Shown: positions 35,600 through 48,070, counted from the stretch's first letter. The stretch is DNA of 64,000 nt from Harmonia axyridis (GCF_914767665.1 NC_059501.1:4404501-4468500), one strand, 5' to 3'. Made by a program: numbers and translations. The notes: a model not told the origin generated them from the sequence alone.

Positions 35600-35783
35600 T
35601 AGGGATTCACGGCTTGGCAAGTAGTATTTTTTCAATGTTAAGTCGATTATATATTTATTAATTATTTGACTTAACATTGAAAAACTACTACTTGACTTGA
35701 ACTTGATATAATTTCGAGTCAAACTCAAGCTACTTGAGCTTGAGCCAAGTAGCTTCAATATCAAGCCAAGCCGCGAATCCCTC
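35600..35783. mobile_element. Short hAT MITE with 8 bp target duplication
   Basis: The ends are TAGGGATTCACGGCTTGGC and the reverse complement of GAGGGATTCGCGGCTTGGC. They are flanked by perfect 8 bp direct repeats TTTCTACA (35592-35599 and 35784-35791), the target duplication length of hAT transposons. The interior consists of many TCAAG/CTTGA motifs in both orientations, forming long imperfect palindromes. There is no coding content. Confidence 0.85.
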
Positions 35784-35799
35784 TTTCTACACCACCCTC

Positions 35800-36430
35800 C
35801 TGATATTCACCCAGCGATTGCCCAACCAAAATACACAATATTAAAAACTTTTTTTTCCATGATATCCACACTCACCTACATCGCGCTAATCGCCATTTAA
35901 TAACAACTTGGACATAACCAACAACCCATACTTACAGCACCTCTGGTGTCACCTTATCAACGATCATCAATCAAGAATTTGTCACGTTACATTCGTGAGA
36001 TCGGCCGATCAGATTAGTTTCTTTTGTCAACTTGATAATAGTTCAGTATCATCGTTATTGTCTGTTCCAGCCATTTCTTTGCTTTCATTACAACAGATGA
36101 GAATTAAGGTGGAGAACGGTTGGCTTTACAATGGTCTGTTGAGGAACGGGACAGCCTTTTAAGCTTCTGTTGATTGTCACGTTTGGAGGCACGCCAGTCT
36201 TTTGTTGGTAATGTTGATGACAGCGATCGTTTTGTTGATAAACCTTGTTAGGGAGTTGCTTGAGAATGGACGCTTCGCTTAAGAATAGAGGGAATGTTAT
36301 TGTCTAACTTTTCAACTAATGAGAATGTGATGATTGCGGTAGAGAGAATTTTTTTTTTGGGGAAATTAAGAAGCATGAGGCAATGGTGAATGGAAAGCTT
36401 GGAAAGATCGACTTATTTCTTTTAGATTAC
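35800..36430. other. Non-coding unique-looking stretch
   Basis: No gene recognised. Composition is mixed (for example GAGATCGGCCGATCAG near 35998) and I see no relatives elsewhere in the window. Confidence 0.3.
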
Positions 36431-36434
36431 CAGT

Positions 36435-36840
36435 ATACAGGATGTCCCAAATTAGCTGTAACAAACTCAAAGCGTGGATAGCACTAACGAATATAAGTAG
36501 GTAGGTATGAAAAATTTTACGAAAATTTTGAGTCCTTGTCACAACAATTTTTTTCATAAGAATCCCATTAACTCATGAACCGTTGAGTTTTTACCCAAGA
36601 AATGGTATAATGCTGAAATTGTCATCAAAAAAGCTATCTTATGATGTAATGATATACTGGGTGTGCAATTTGAAATAAGGAAGTAATATAGTCTGTTTCC
36701 GGTATAACCGGAAATTGTAGAGATCTGAAAATATTTCAAGGAGAAAGGTCATTGTCTTGAACCCCAGTATGCAAATTTTCAGCACAGAATCAGTTTTCCA
36801 AAAACGTCTAATAGGCTATCGCGGTGAATCACTCTGTATA
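36435..36840. mobile_element. CAGGGTG-type element, copy 1
   Basis: The segment 36530-36840 is an inverted relative of 52755-53060. Shared parts are TCATAAGAATCCCATTAACT, TTTCCGGTATAACCGGAA, CAGTATGCAAATTTTCAGCAC/GTGCTCAAAATTTGCATATTG, and the end TAATAGGCTATCGCGGTGAA followed by TCACTCTGTATA. It has no coding frame. It contains a local palindrome CCGGTTATACCGG near 36700. Confidence 0.55.
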
Positions 36841-38540
36841 ATTGTTTGTATAAAATAATACAGTGAACGGAAAGAGTACGTAAATACAACGAAAAAGTAC
36901 GTTAGGCCTATAAATTTATTCATCAGAATAAAGCCAGTGGACGCGATTTTTGGGCCAACCAATTTCCAATCGAACCCCCAAACATTTCCAATTCGGATCG
37001 GTTATTCTTTCATTTATGTGAGTCACGTGATCTGTCAGGCGATCGGTTATGTTGAAAAAATTCATTGGGCCAACGTATCAAGTTCATTGGGGGGATGAAT
37101 ATCTTTCATTGAATTGATGTACTGTGTACATTCCTATGATGAACTGTTTATCCAAAAGCCGAGTTAGTCAACGAACGCCTGTTTATTGGGACAACGAAAC
37201 TGTACTTAACATGAATTTCAACTTAAACGAATTTGTTCGTTGGCATAATGAAAAGTACATTGTATCAACGTACGTAAGGTCGATGAACGGCATTCATTGA
37301 TATTACGAACAATATTTCTTTCAGTGATAAAGCAAATTCCCGATCGATTAAACAGGTACATCACCTAAAACAATAAACCAAAACGATCAAGCATCCCCAT
37401 CTCACTCCCATCACGTGGTAACTCCCAAATCGTCGGGCCTTTTCAGAGGGTTTCAATAGTCAAACATTACTCCCTTAACCCTATTACGAAGACACAAGAA
37501 AGGAAAATTGGGTCTAATAGAGTTCACTTGCTGGCAAATGCTGATTTCATTACGTCGATGATACTTGTGAACAAGTCATGTACCCATTGACAGAAGCTGG
37601 GGTGCCTCTCACAAGGCATAATTTTCTAGTCGAATGGACCCCCTAGATTTGGGGGTGGTGCAATATTTACGATGTCATTTTCGAGTGTAAGATGAGCGGG
37701 GAGAGATACGAAATTGGATCATTGAAAAGGTTGACAAACTTGGAAATTTTATTTTTCGTGAAAGAAAGAAATGTCCAAAATATACGCCAAATCTGTTAGC
37801 TCGACGGAGAGGTGTATTCATTTTGCAAATAACTCTGATTAGCCGAATTTCAATCTCACCTGAAAAATTTTTTGTCGAGAAATTTTCGTGAAATTTTCCG
37901 TACCTAACCCTTAGAAAATTATAAAAAAATAAAAGTTCCTTCATGGAAATATTTTATCATTTTATTGATTGATTCGACTATGTAGATAACGAAAATGCTT
38001 TCAGTTGGGCGATCAAAACATAATTTCAGAAATTATAGGTAAAAATCTGAAATTTTCGAGAAAAAAATTGATGGTATTCCCGAGGCTGCAACTTCTCCTG
38101 GGCGTGAGCTACGCCTTTGAAACCTCACTATGTTTTAGATCAGAATTTGATGTTTGAAAATGTTTTTATTTGAGGGGTCTGTGATGAATAATTCAGGAGA
38201 TGTAACGATTTTTATAGGGAAATTCAATTTTTTTCCAAATTTCGAGTTCAAATTCCCTCAATACCGGGAGCTCTACAGAGAATCGGTGAGCGGTGCCAAA
38301 ATTGACGATCTGTGATTAGCCGAATTTCCATGTCACCTGAAAAATTGGACAACTCAAATTCATCAAAACTCAAGTTTCCAAATTATAATTTATATTTTTT
38401 TTTTTCTCTCACCTCATTTTTCGTAAATTTTTTCTACTTTTACCAGTAAGTTCATCAGAAAAGGATATGATATGCATGAAAAAAGTAAAACTATGCTGTA
38501 TTAGATGTTGAATAAGAATAAGTAGGATCAGCAAGTTGGT
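36841..38540. other. Non-coding; TTCATTG-rich repeat debris and unique stretch
   Basis: From 37050 to 37330 there are many TTCATTG/CAATGAA motifs, also found at 62640-63060, suggesting a degenerate shared element. The phrase GATTAGCCGAATTTC...TCACCTGAAAAATT occurs twice, at 37838 and 38314. No gene was found. Confidence 0.4.
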
Positions 38541-38544
38541 ATAT

Positions 38545-38890
38545 GAAGAAAAAAAAAGTGAATTTCTAATAAATCTCACGAATCTCTTCCAGGTTGGAAC
38601 ACTCGATCAACACAGAGATATCATCAGCATACGAGGTGATACCATAACATTCCATACTATGTCATATATACATATGTCATGGATGAAAATGAGGAATAGT
38701 ATCGGACCCAGGACAGAACCCTGCGGCACTCCCTTCCCAATGTCTGCGACAGACGACTTTCTATCCCTACACGCAACCTTTCTGTCAGCCAAATACGATG
38801 ATATCAGATCGAGTGATATCCCTCTAACATCATAGTATTCCAGCTTCTCGAATAAAATGTCATGATCGAGATGAAAGCTATAACAGAACC
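38545..38890 (-). mobile_element. Non-LTR reverse transcriptase fragment
   Basis: Minus strand: LDHDILFEKLEYY near 38870, LISSYLADRKVACRDR, then KGVPQGSVLGPILFLIFIHD, the hallmark RT motif before the catalytic site. In another frame near 38631 it continues YADDISVLIECSNLEEI, which contains the catalytic YADD. A frameshift separates the two. The fragment breaks off at 38890, where a DD41D copy begins. Confidence 0.8.
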
Positions 38891-38911
38891 ATAAAAAAAT
38901 TATTGAATAAC

Positions 38912-39750
38912 GGGAGTTTTTTTTCGAGGTATATAACTTTAAGTTGGCATTACTGTTCAAGATGGCGACCGATTTAACAGCTGTCAAGTGATTTAATCTC
39001 AGTTTGGTTTGGCAATTCATCATGAATAGTGCAATTTTATTTCGAAAATAATGGTTCTGTGCGGAATACGTATCGCGCACTACGTCCATTTTATTTTGTT
39101 TAGCAATGAAGCGCACTACTGGTTGAATGGCTACGTCAACAAACAAAACTGCCGCATTCAGAGTGAAGCTAATCCTATGTATATGTCGAAACACCGTTAC
39201 ATCCAGAAAAACTGACTGTTTGGTGCGCTTTATGGGCTGGTGAAATCATTGGTCCGTACTTCTTCAAAAACGATGATGGTCAGAACGTTACAGTCAATGG
39301 TGATCGGTATAGAGCCATGATTACTAACTTTTTCATTCCTGAATTGAACAACCATGATGTCCAGGAGCTGTGGTTCCAACAAGACGGCGCAACATGTCAC
39401 ACAGCTTGTGCCACAATCGATTTATTGAAAGACACGTTTGGTGACCGCCTAATTCCTCGTTTTGGATCTGTGAATTGGCCTCCAAGAGATTGTGATTTAA
39501 CACCGCTAGACTACTTTCTGTGGGGCTATGTAAAGTCATTGGTCTATGCGAATAAGCCACAAAGTCATCGAAAATTGGACGTCCAGATTGGACTACATCC
39601 GAGCCAGCCGTGGCGGTCATATGCCAGAAATCATATTTAAAATGTAATGCCACAAGATTATCTTGCGGATAAATAAAATTCATGTCAATCGAATAATCCA
39701 TCGTTGTTTTATTGCAATTTAAAGTTCTATAGCTCTAAAAAAAACACCCT
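38912..39750 (+). mobile_element. DD41D element, copy B (deleted)
   Basis: The end GGGAGTTTTTTTTCGAGGTA is on the left and the AAAACACCCT end on the right. The copy has the same N-terminal/catalytic join as copy A (CGCACTACGTCCATTTTATT at 39076). Asp1 (SNEAH, Asp changed to Asn) and the WLNGYVNKQNC block follow. QQDGATC (Asp2) and DYFLWG (Asp3) are intact. A further deletion of about 85 bp removes DHLEDNIRR-type sequence near 39560. Not functional. Confidence 0.78.
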
Positions 39751-40320
39751 TTATCAACAAAAAAATTTCTTCTCATCGCGAGCAAGACGTGTACCACCTT
39801 CAATCAAACCCCTCTCATCAGTCCGGCCCTGTCCTTCGGCAGACCGAGAAAATCGAATTCGGGAATAAATTTCCCCTTTCAATTTTCATCCTGCAACAAA
39901 CTGCCACGATGTCCTTCTACCTATTTTCCTCGCCGGCACAGATTTGATTTCATTTCGTCCTGTGTTGCGCGACTTTCTTCTTATTGTTTTCGCAAATGAA
40001 CCTGGGGAATATCATGAGGACCGGCTATTCTTCCCCGGGGATCCCTGGGGACATAAACTGGCCCGTATATACGATATTGCAATAACGGAGACGCTCAATC
40101 TCTTTATCTCGGTGGGGTGGTTCGGGCATAGCAGGATTCAGATGGAATATCCTGTGATGTTATTACAAGGAATGGGAGTTTGTTTCTGATATTTTAAAAT
40201 TCGTTGTTAAAACTATAGAAATCAATGTTGTTCCTGTCCGGTTGGGAGTTGAAGTACACATTGAAGCTGCAAGACTACTAGAGATTCATGGCTTGACGTG
40301 ATTCTTGATATTCAAGCTAG
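39751..40320. other. GC-richer unique stretch, no recognised gene
   Basis: 39780-40190 is clearly less AT-rich than its surroundings and has an 81-codon open frame at 39944-40189 without recognisable domain or splice context. It may be conserved non-coding or promoter-like DNA. Confidence 0.35.
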
Positions 40321-40321
40321 T

Positions 40322-41882
40322 TCAGTGACGTATCCAGACATAAGCCTTGGGGGGGATAAAGAAAAAAATATTCGATTATTCGTTTCCGATGTACAGTGCA
40401 TCCCATTTTGGGTGAGACAGCCAGGTTTCTCGCTTGTTATTTAAGATAGAGCCTTGCGGTTTTCACGTTCCTGTCCTACTTTTTCGTGAAACTCAAGTTG
40501 GTCTAATCAGATTTTCCATAACTGTTTCCGTTCAAAAGATACAGGGTGATTTTGGAAATTGATACTTTTCGGACCCCTCCTTTATCTCCGAAGTTATTAG
40601 AAATAATGCTGAGGTAAAAACTACGTCTGAATCAGAATTCTGCGTAGAATCCAGTGGCGTACTCAATATTTTTTTCCGGGGTATGGTTTTGAAGATTCAA
40701 CACAAACTTATGTTTTTTTTAATGGAACACCGTGTGTATCATTACTTCGTTGAATTCGTTATTTTTTTCCCTTCAAAATGATGTATGACACTATGTAGGT
40801 AGGATGTTCAGAAATGTTAAAAAAACACTAAAACATCAAATAATGATGATTTTTTGTTAATGGGCAATGGATTTCCCATAGAAAAGAAGAATCAATAATG
40901 ATAACAATAATTTATAGCGATGACAGCTAGGTCAGATTGGTTTTTTCCCTCCAATGCCTACTTGATAAAACAATGCTCCCAAATGCATATAGCCATAATA
41001 ACAACAAGGATGTTTGTGTCATCAATGACCTACTACTTTTAAAAATCGAAAGTAATAATCCTCTTATTGAAACATAAAAAATTCATGGCCCATTTACAAA
41101 AAATCATCATTATTTGACGTTTTAGTGTTTTTTTTAACATTTCTGAACATCCTACCTACATAGTATCATATATCATTTTGAAGGGAAAAAAATAACGAAT
41201 TCAACGAAGTTATGATATATAGGGTGTTCCATTAAAAAAAATATAGGTTTGTGTTGAATCTTCAAAACCATACCCCGAAAAAAAATATTGAGTACGCCAC
41301 TGGATTCTACGCAGAATTCTGATTCAGACGTAGTTTTTACCTCAGCATTATTTCTAATAACTTCGGAGATAAAGAAGGGGTCCGAAAAGTATCAATTTCC
41401 AAAATCACCCTGTATCTTTTGAACGGAAACAGTTATGCAAAATCTGATTAGACCAACTTGAGTTTCACGAAAAAGTAGGAAAGGAACGTGAAAACCGCAA
41501 GGCTCTATCTTAAATAACAAGCGAGAAACCTGGCTGTCTCACCCAAAATGGGATGCACTGTACTTTGAATTTACAGACACTTCTTGAAATTGATTTTCAA
41601 TTCGAGTAGTTCGGAGCTATTACTTCAGAATCTTACGAATTTTTACCCGATTGTTTATTTTTATCATCAATTTGGCATTCATAGCTAAATAGTGTATAGT
41701 AAATAATGACTTTTATGCCTAACGACAGTCAGATCAGATCAAGCCCTTTGATATAACCGCTGGTTGATGAATTCGTTGATTAAATTTTTACACATTTGAT
41801 TTATTGAGCGTTGTGACATATAATGGATATTTTTCCTGGGGGGGATATATTCTCCTTTTCCGCCCTTGGGTACGCCACTGAG
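40322..41882. mobile_element. Foldback element with ~475 bp inverted arms
   Basis: 40391-40865 and 41088-41563 are inverted copies: GTACAGTGCATCCCATTTTG on the left pairs with the matching end near 41563, and they remain closely similar to GATGATTTTTTGT/ACAAAAAATCATC next to a 222 bp spacer. Outside the arms, TCAGTGACGTATCC at 40322 faces TCAGTGGCGTACCC (minus strand, from 41882), each next to a G-run. These imperfect outer ends suggest the whole is one mobile unit. CCAGTGGCGTACTCAATATT also occurs within each arm. No coding frame was seen. Confidence 0.75.
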
Positions 41883-41959
41883 CTAGTTGACTCGAAATCA
41901 AGTCAAGTTCAAGTCGAGTATACATATAGGCGTACAATTCTGCTTACGCCGTTTTTTCT

Positions 41960-43160
41960 GAAATTCGAGGCTTTATTCTAAAAAACTTATGATTCAAAGT
42001 GTTGTTCATCGCTAGCCACTACTTTCTCCCATCTTTCGAACAGCATACGATTCCCACGAAAAAACTGGTCGTCTTTTAAAGCGATCCAAGAATCGATCCA
42101 ATTTTTTACCGGAGGTGCTGGTCCGCCAGGCCGTGTGACATTGATCGAAACAAGTGATAGTCCGAGGGAGCAACGTCTAGAGAATACGGGGATGGGGTAG
42201 GACTTCCCACTTCAACGTTTCCTAGTATGTCTTGACTGCTTTCGCAACATGTGGTCGAGCATTGTCATCTTGTAACCTCACTTTATCATGTCTGTCTTTG
42301 TATTGCGTGAGTTTGTCTTTCAATGCTCTGCTCAAACGCATTAATTGCATTCGATAACGATCGTCTGTGATTGTTTCAGACTGTTTGAACAACTAATATT
42401 ACTCTACGCCGAGCCGGTCCCATCAAATACTGAGCTTGACCTTGGAACCGTGAATATTCGGTTTGGCGATCGAAATGGAAGCATGGCCGGCATATCCTCA
42501 TGATTTTCTGCGCTTGGTTTTATCGTAATTAACCCATTTTTCGTCTCCAGTCACAATGACATGCAAAAAATCCCTTCCGTCTTTGCGTTGTAAGCAGCTG
42601 TTCACAAGCAAACAAACGCCGTTCAACATCTATCGGCTTTAACTCGCACAGCACCCAATTCTCTTTTTGTTTCAGAATCATTCTCATGACTTTGGGCATT
42701 TTGAATTGGCTTGTTGAGTCACTCCCGATGATCCAGCCAATTCTTGTTGCGTTTGACACGAGTCTTGATTAAGTAATGCCTCCAATTCAGCATCTTCGAA
42801 AACTTTATCTCTTCCACCACTATGTTGGTCAAAATCACCGTTTTTGTAGCGTTGAAACTACTCTCAGCACGTTCTTTCACTAATTACGGCCTCACCATAG
42901 GTATTTGAGAGCATTCAAAGAGCCTCAGCCTCAGCCTTCATTTAAAATTCTTGAAGCGTTAAACCGCTCTCGGCACGTTCTTTAACTAATAGCGGCTGCA
43001 CTATAGGTATTTGAGCGCATTCGATGAGCTCAGCCCCAGATTACTTCATATTAAAACAAAAAATTAAAACCTCCCACAAATGACGAGAATTTGGCTTGTA
43101 AGGTGACATCCTTAATCGAGAATAACTTTATGTATAAGTTTCGATAAATAGCAAAAGCTT
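41960..43160 (-). pseudogene. Mariner transposase pseudogene with internal duplication
   Basis: On the minus strand, broken frames of the same mariner family as 34331-35470: VERRLFACEQLL near 42625, HASISIAKPNIHG near 42470, the second-Asp region at about 42260 and DYHLF near 42155. The 5' part contains two head-to-tail versions of the segment around CTCAAATACCTATAGTG / CTCAAATACCTATGGTG (minus strand, near 43017 and 42906). Many frameshifts and stops. Confidence 0.75.
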
Positions 43161-45580
43161 TTAAGATGCAAATATTCGCGAAGCAACAAATTTTTTTACA
43201 ATATCTAGAAAACCGATCAAATTGTAGAACAAGTGGTTACCTATATGCAGTTCGATGGTCTTCAAGAGCGGAATTGTGGCATGAAGGAATAAACGTTGAA
43301 AACTCCTTGGCAAAAGTCAGTGTCTTCCTTATTTTTGAGCACACTTTCCCTGAACAGATTACTCTAAGATTTGGTCACAATATTTGTATTTTTTTCAGTT
43401 TTGAGGAAAAATGGTCTGAAACGATGAGGCCCGATTCACTGATGACGATTTCGTAGTCAAATTAAAGTTGTATGTTCATCTGTTCAGCTGTCCGTAAACA
43501 CGATAACTCCCGAAAAAAAGGACCCATGAATGTTGTCACTGAAATATTTAGTTTTTTCCGGTATTCTACTTGAATTTTCTCTTATTCTAGAGTCGCGATC
43601 TTCGATAAGTCTGAAATTGATAATCTACACCTAAATACTGAAATTAATCCCGATTCAATCCGTATTTGTGAAATTATCAGGAAAACAAAATATCCAACTC
43701 CAATATTTACGGAACCCCTAGTCGGCATTCTCAATCCTAACCTACACCAAAAAAAATTTAGATTCCTTCATCCGATGATATTTACGATCGGCCGAGCCTG
43801 AGGGAAGAACAAAATACATCATCAGTAAGTCGAACCTTATCATTCGAGACCATTCTTGGTCAAAATTCGAAAATCATAATAAAAGTAGCGCTCTAATAGA
43901 GCTCAGAAAGTTAAAACATAACTTTGGAACAAATTCCTACTGGTTCCCATTATCCTCACAAACTTTTATCAACATCAGTCTTTGGTTTTCAATATCTGCA
44001 AAAGCTTAATTTTGTATGGTACAACCTATAGCTCAAAATTCATCCTCATACCAAATTTCAATGAAATCGGAAAAGAATTGTAGAAGTTTATGGTGCTGTA
44101 AGAATTTGCCGACACACATACCGACATACAGACGCAAATCCAGGATTTTCAAACAACAAAAAAGCAAAAATTATATTTATCGATTGTCGGCCAAATGAAA
44201 TCATTTCTATATCTTTTGTGTAGATAAAAATGTTCCATCGAAATTACCTACACGCATTTGATTTCATCTACAAGAAAAAATTTGCTTTTAAAATTGTTCA
44301 AAATCTTTCTAATTCCTAAAAAAAATCGGTCTGTGAGAATACCGCACTGATAAGTTTGTATTTTCTGATCATCTGTTGACAATTTACGAACGATGAATCA
44401 TCCAAAATGAGATAAACGTTGAAAAAAATCAGGTTTGAATATTTCATTATGTTCATCTTTATCAGAATGCAGTTGTAAGTATTTTTTATACCGTGTCGCG
44501 CAGTCGTCCCTCAGGTGTTTGTTTACGAGAATTGGTAAAAATTTTGTGATCGAGAAACCTGTGCTTTTGTTTTTAGTAGATTTCGCGGACATTTTGTCAC
44601 GACTGGTGAATTCGATCGTGCTAAATTGAAGAGGATTTTCGAACAAGATGTAGGTAACTATTGTTGATTTTTTTCTTACCTACCACTCGTGAAATAATTT
44701 GTCCTCATTATATTTTTCGGGTACTTTTCCCACTTATTCTTCACTTCTCGAAGTTAATTGGAAACTGCTTGGATGTGTATGAAAAACGATTGGGAATTTT
44801 GGTGATTTATATTTTCTCCTATTTTGATAATCATTGAATTGTATTTATAAGTTCTGAGATTTGAAAATTTTTCATCATTCAGATTACGTCAACATAAAAA
44901 TTAAACTAGAATTGAACGAAATCTTCGAAGGTTGGTAAATTTCATATCAGTGCTCATCCTAAAAGCACAGAATTCTCTTTGACTTACTTCTTGACAAATA
45001 TTGAAGATTTTCTTTCGTTTTCGCCGAAAAAGCTAGTTCTTCTTCATAAATAGGTATACCGTATGCTGAATGATGAGTATCGAAAAGATTTTCATAATTA
45101 TTTATTATTTTCAGACTTCATATCTGATGTATTGTTTTACCTATATTGGAGCAGAAGTCTGGAATTCTCACTGATCATTTGCTATTGGAATTATCTTTAA
45201 GAGAGTATGGGAAGATTTAAAAGACTTCTCTGATTTGAATAGGAACTCAACGTGAACCCAAATTTAAAAAAAAAGTGTGTTAGGGAAAGAACTGACAAGG
45301 TAAGAAAATTTTAACATGTTATTTCTTGATGAAGAGCCGTAAACACAATAACTCTTTGGAGGGAAGAGCTAAACATTTTTTTATTTGGAATGACTTGGAC
45401 TATAACATCAAAAATTCAGCCAATTTTACAGGGGGCCACGTTTTCCAATAAAGTGTGTGGTATCTTCTGCAAAATTTTCGTATTTACATCGTTGAATGAA
45501 TAATTCAGAAATGAGCTGAATACTCACCTTGAACCATTCATACAGAAGCTAACATACACCCACATAAAGCTCGCCATATA
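43161..45580. other. Non-coding, no gene recognised
   Basis: AT-rich sequence with scattered short frames and no family signature. I looked for transposase, RT and protein motifs on both strands and saw none. Confidence 0.35.
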
Positions 45581-45760
45581 ACTCTAATCTCCGTTGATGC
45601 TCTACAAAGGGCCTGTCAACCCATATTTCATAACCGGCATAACCACTATAGGGTGGATCCGAAAAACCGCATTCCCAACAGGGCAAAAAGCGAAACATGA
45701 TACCAAACCTTCGCATATTATCATCCGCAATCTGTTTTGGCCCAATGTACCGTCAAATAT
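45540..45760 (-). other. Weak candidate coding exon, unidentified
   Basis: One minus-strand frame, open from about 45755 to a stop near 45560, reads a non-repetitive Cys/aromatic-rich peptide containing FLPCWECGFSDPPYSGYAGY. A possible acceptor (AAACAG) precedes it at about 45730. No domain is recognised and no partner exons were found. The overlapping frames on both strands are also open, so this may be chance. Confidence 0.2.
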
Positions 45761-45945
45761 TGGTACATTAGCTCCATTGGCGGGTACCAAATGTGAAAGA
45801 GACCAAAGACGTAGTTAATTTTTTCATTCTGTTTGAAAAAACAATTTTTTTTTATGACTGTAGATGAGATTTCAGTGAATTAGCACTTGAAAAGGTGTTT
45901 TTGAAGATTCCTGGATAGGTATATTAGTTTCTCTATTTCAGTATC

Positions 45946-45995
45946 GTAATGAGTTCATTACAGTTCTAAGAACAGTGCTGTAATGAACTCATTAC
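45946..45995. repeat. Perfect 18 bp stem-loop
   Basis: GTAATGAGTTCATTACAG (45946-45963) is followed after 14 bases by its exact reverse complement (45978-45995). Each arm is itself almost palindromic. Confidence 0.8.
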
Positions 45996-46389
45996 AGCAT
46001 TGTTTTCAGTTATATTTTTCGTTTTGTGGTTGTCTACACTGACTTCCGATCCTATCAAATTTCAATAGACGTCAAATTGTCAATATAATATAATTTGGAT
46101 ATAGTGAAATGATTTACAACTTCATTCAAAATTTATCTTGATTCTGGTGGTGTTAAATCGATTTCGTAACATATAATTCACGAATTTTATGCGTAATTAT
46201 AAATTATTTCAAAATTCGGAACGTACGATTCAAATTGAAATTCCGTAATCTGTCAATTTTCGTAACAGTCACGCCAACTGCCAAGATACAATACAAATGT
46301 CACTAGGATGTATAATCTGAATTTTTCATAGAATTTCGACAATATTTCACAAAACTTGACTGAAATAGAGAAAATATCGTCTAATACTC

Positions 46390-46446
46390 GTTGCAGAAGG
46401 CAATTCCAACACTCATGCGTGTTGGAATAGGAGCCTATTCTGCAAC
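46390..46446. repeat. Nested two-stem hairpin
   Basis: The outer stem GTTGCAGAA/TTCTGCAAC (46390-46398, 46438-46446) encloses the inner stem TTCCAACAC/GTGTTGGAA (46404-46412, 46419-46427). The GCAGAAGGC context resembles the head of the hairpin-headed elements, so it may be a diverged or partial head. Confidence 0.7.
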
Positions 46447-46535
46447 TTGTTTTAGAATATACTAATATTAAGGTTAGTTTGACAGATATTATGTTAAGCC
46501 CGTATCTCACTAGACCTTTTTGTGTCTATTTTGAT

Positions 46536-47518
46536 AAGGGATACACGGCTTAGCTCATTCTTCAAGCTACTTTGCTTGAGCTTGACTTGATTTCAAGTCA
46601 AGCTCAAGTCAAGTGGTAGTTTTTCAATCTCAAGTCAAGTATTTATTTATCAAGTACTTGAATCATATCGAGCTACTTGATTTTTAGCCATTTTATTGAG
46701 TAGTGTCATAAAAAAATAATGAAATGAGAAGGAACCTTGAAAAAAACAATTTTATTTTTTAAACTTATTGTATAAAAGAACCGAAAATATCAACTTTTTT
46801 GAAATAAAAACATAAATTAAATCACTATAAATCATAACAAAATAAAAAACAATGAAACGATAAAGTTTCTTGATATTGAGAAACCACCAGGCTTTATTTG
46901 ATTTCTTAGTTTCCAGGATCTAAGACACATGAGGCATCTTATAGATTTGTCACCTAACCTTTTAAGGGTATTTGTAACTGTAACAGCAGCTCTGGACCAA
47001 CGTTTTTCAACAGGAGTTGAAGATGCTGGCGTTGATGAATAATCCTTGGCCATTTTGGCCAAGTTTGGAAAGATATTTTTGAAAATACCAAAATCTACCA
47101 ATAGATTTCATAGAAATGAGAGAAAACTACTAAAAAAGTCGCACTGGCTAATGCTTCAGTCTCTCGGCGCTCGAGGAATGCCCTCATTTATTCTAATCTC
47201 GCACGAGATATCAAGCTCAAGTAATATCAGTTAGCTTGATATCAAGCCAAACAATAAATATCTGAAATCAAGTCAAGCCAAGCTCAAGTATGTAATTTTT
47301 CACGAGCTTGATTTTCAAGTCAAGTAGTTGGTTCTTTGTGGAGATAGTCGTGAATTGAGTGAAATATCGTATCACTGATATGTTTTCTGTTCCGCGCGCT
47401 TCATGTCAAATTTGATAGTTTATGTTGGGGACAAAGTTTGCTTACTGAAAATGACATATGCTCCCTCAAGTCAAATAGTTGGTTAAAATGTCGAGCTACT
47501 TGGCTTGATGAATCCCTA
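46536..47518 (-). mobile_element. hAT element relic with transposase C-terminal domain
   Basis: The ends AAGGGATACACGGCTTAGC and GATGAATCCCTA enclose TCAAG-rich subterminal repeats. The minus-strand frame 47101-46832 encodes the hAT dimerisation region: MAKDYSSTPASSTPVEKRWS, then RAAVTVTNTLKRLGDKSIRC, where relatives read SSAPVERQFSRA. The N-terminal half and the catalytic core are missing. Segment 47331-47467 is a piece of the THAP-like-start element. Confidence 0.75.
47331..47467 (+). mobile_element. Fragment of the THAP-start TIR element inside hAT
   Basis: The segment from GTTCTTTGTGGAGATAGTCG through ATGACATATGCTCCCTC matches the 3' part of the elements at 30920 and 49160 (their coding start near 49590 to the right TIR). 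The same left junction with hAT sequence, AACCAACTACTTGA on the minus strand, occurs again at 50776. Confidence 0.65.
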
Positions 47519-48070
47519 TCTGTTATACACTAATAATTTTTATCTTTTTCCTTTCGACCCACATCTTGCCCGCCACTGGGAAATATGAAATAATAATCCA
47601 GAAGTAATATAGGACCCACCATAGTAATGGAGGATTTATACAATAATGGCGATCTCTTTGTGTTGCCATCACTGAACATCTGTGATGAATAATCATCAAC
47701 CGTGCTGGAAAAGAGAAGATTATGAAAGGATGGGTTCGAACGTTCGAAGAGATTGAAAGCTAATAATTTTCCACCTGATTATTTTATTCTAACATCACTC
47801 CATTCCTTTCTTCTTTATTTCGAAATAAATTCCTCTAAAAACTGTAATGATTTCTTCACTTAACTTCGTAAATCGAAGTGTCAATTACGAAAAAACAATC
47901 TACCTACTTTTCATTCATTCAACAGCTTTTCTATTTTCCATTGGATAGTTCTATTCGCGTTCAACATTATTCATATAAAGATGTCGTTATTTTCACGAAA
48001 TGATTCATTCAGAGTACAGAACAAAATCATGCGGTTACTTTTCATCAGTAAGTATGATGCAAATATCTGC
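47519..48070. other. Non-coding gap
   Basis: AT-rich, no gene or element recognised. Confidence 0.3.

Noticed and set aside
39944..40189. 81-codon open frame in a GC-richer island
   Set aside because: No domain, no splice partners and a length expected by chance in a GC-richer stretch.
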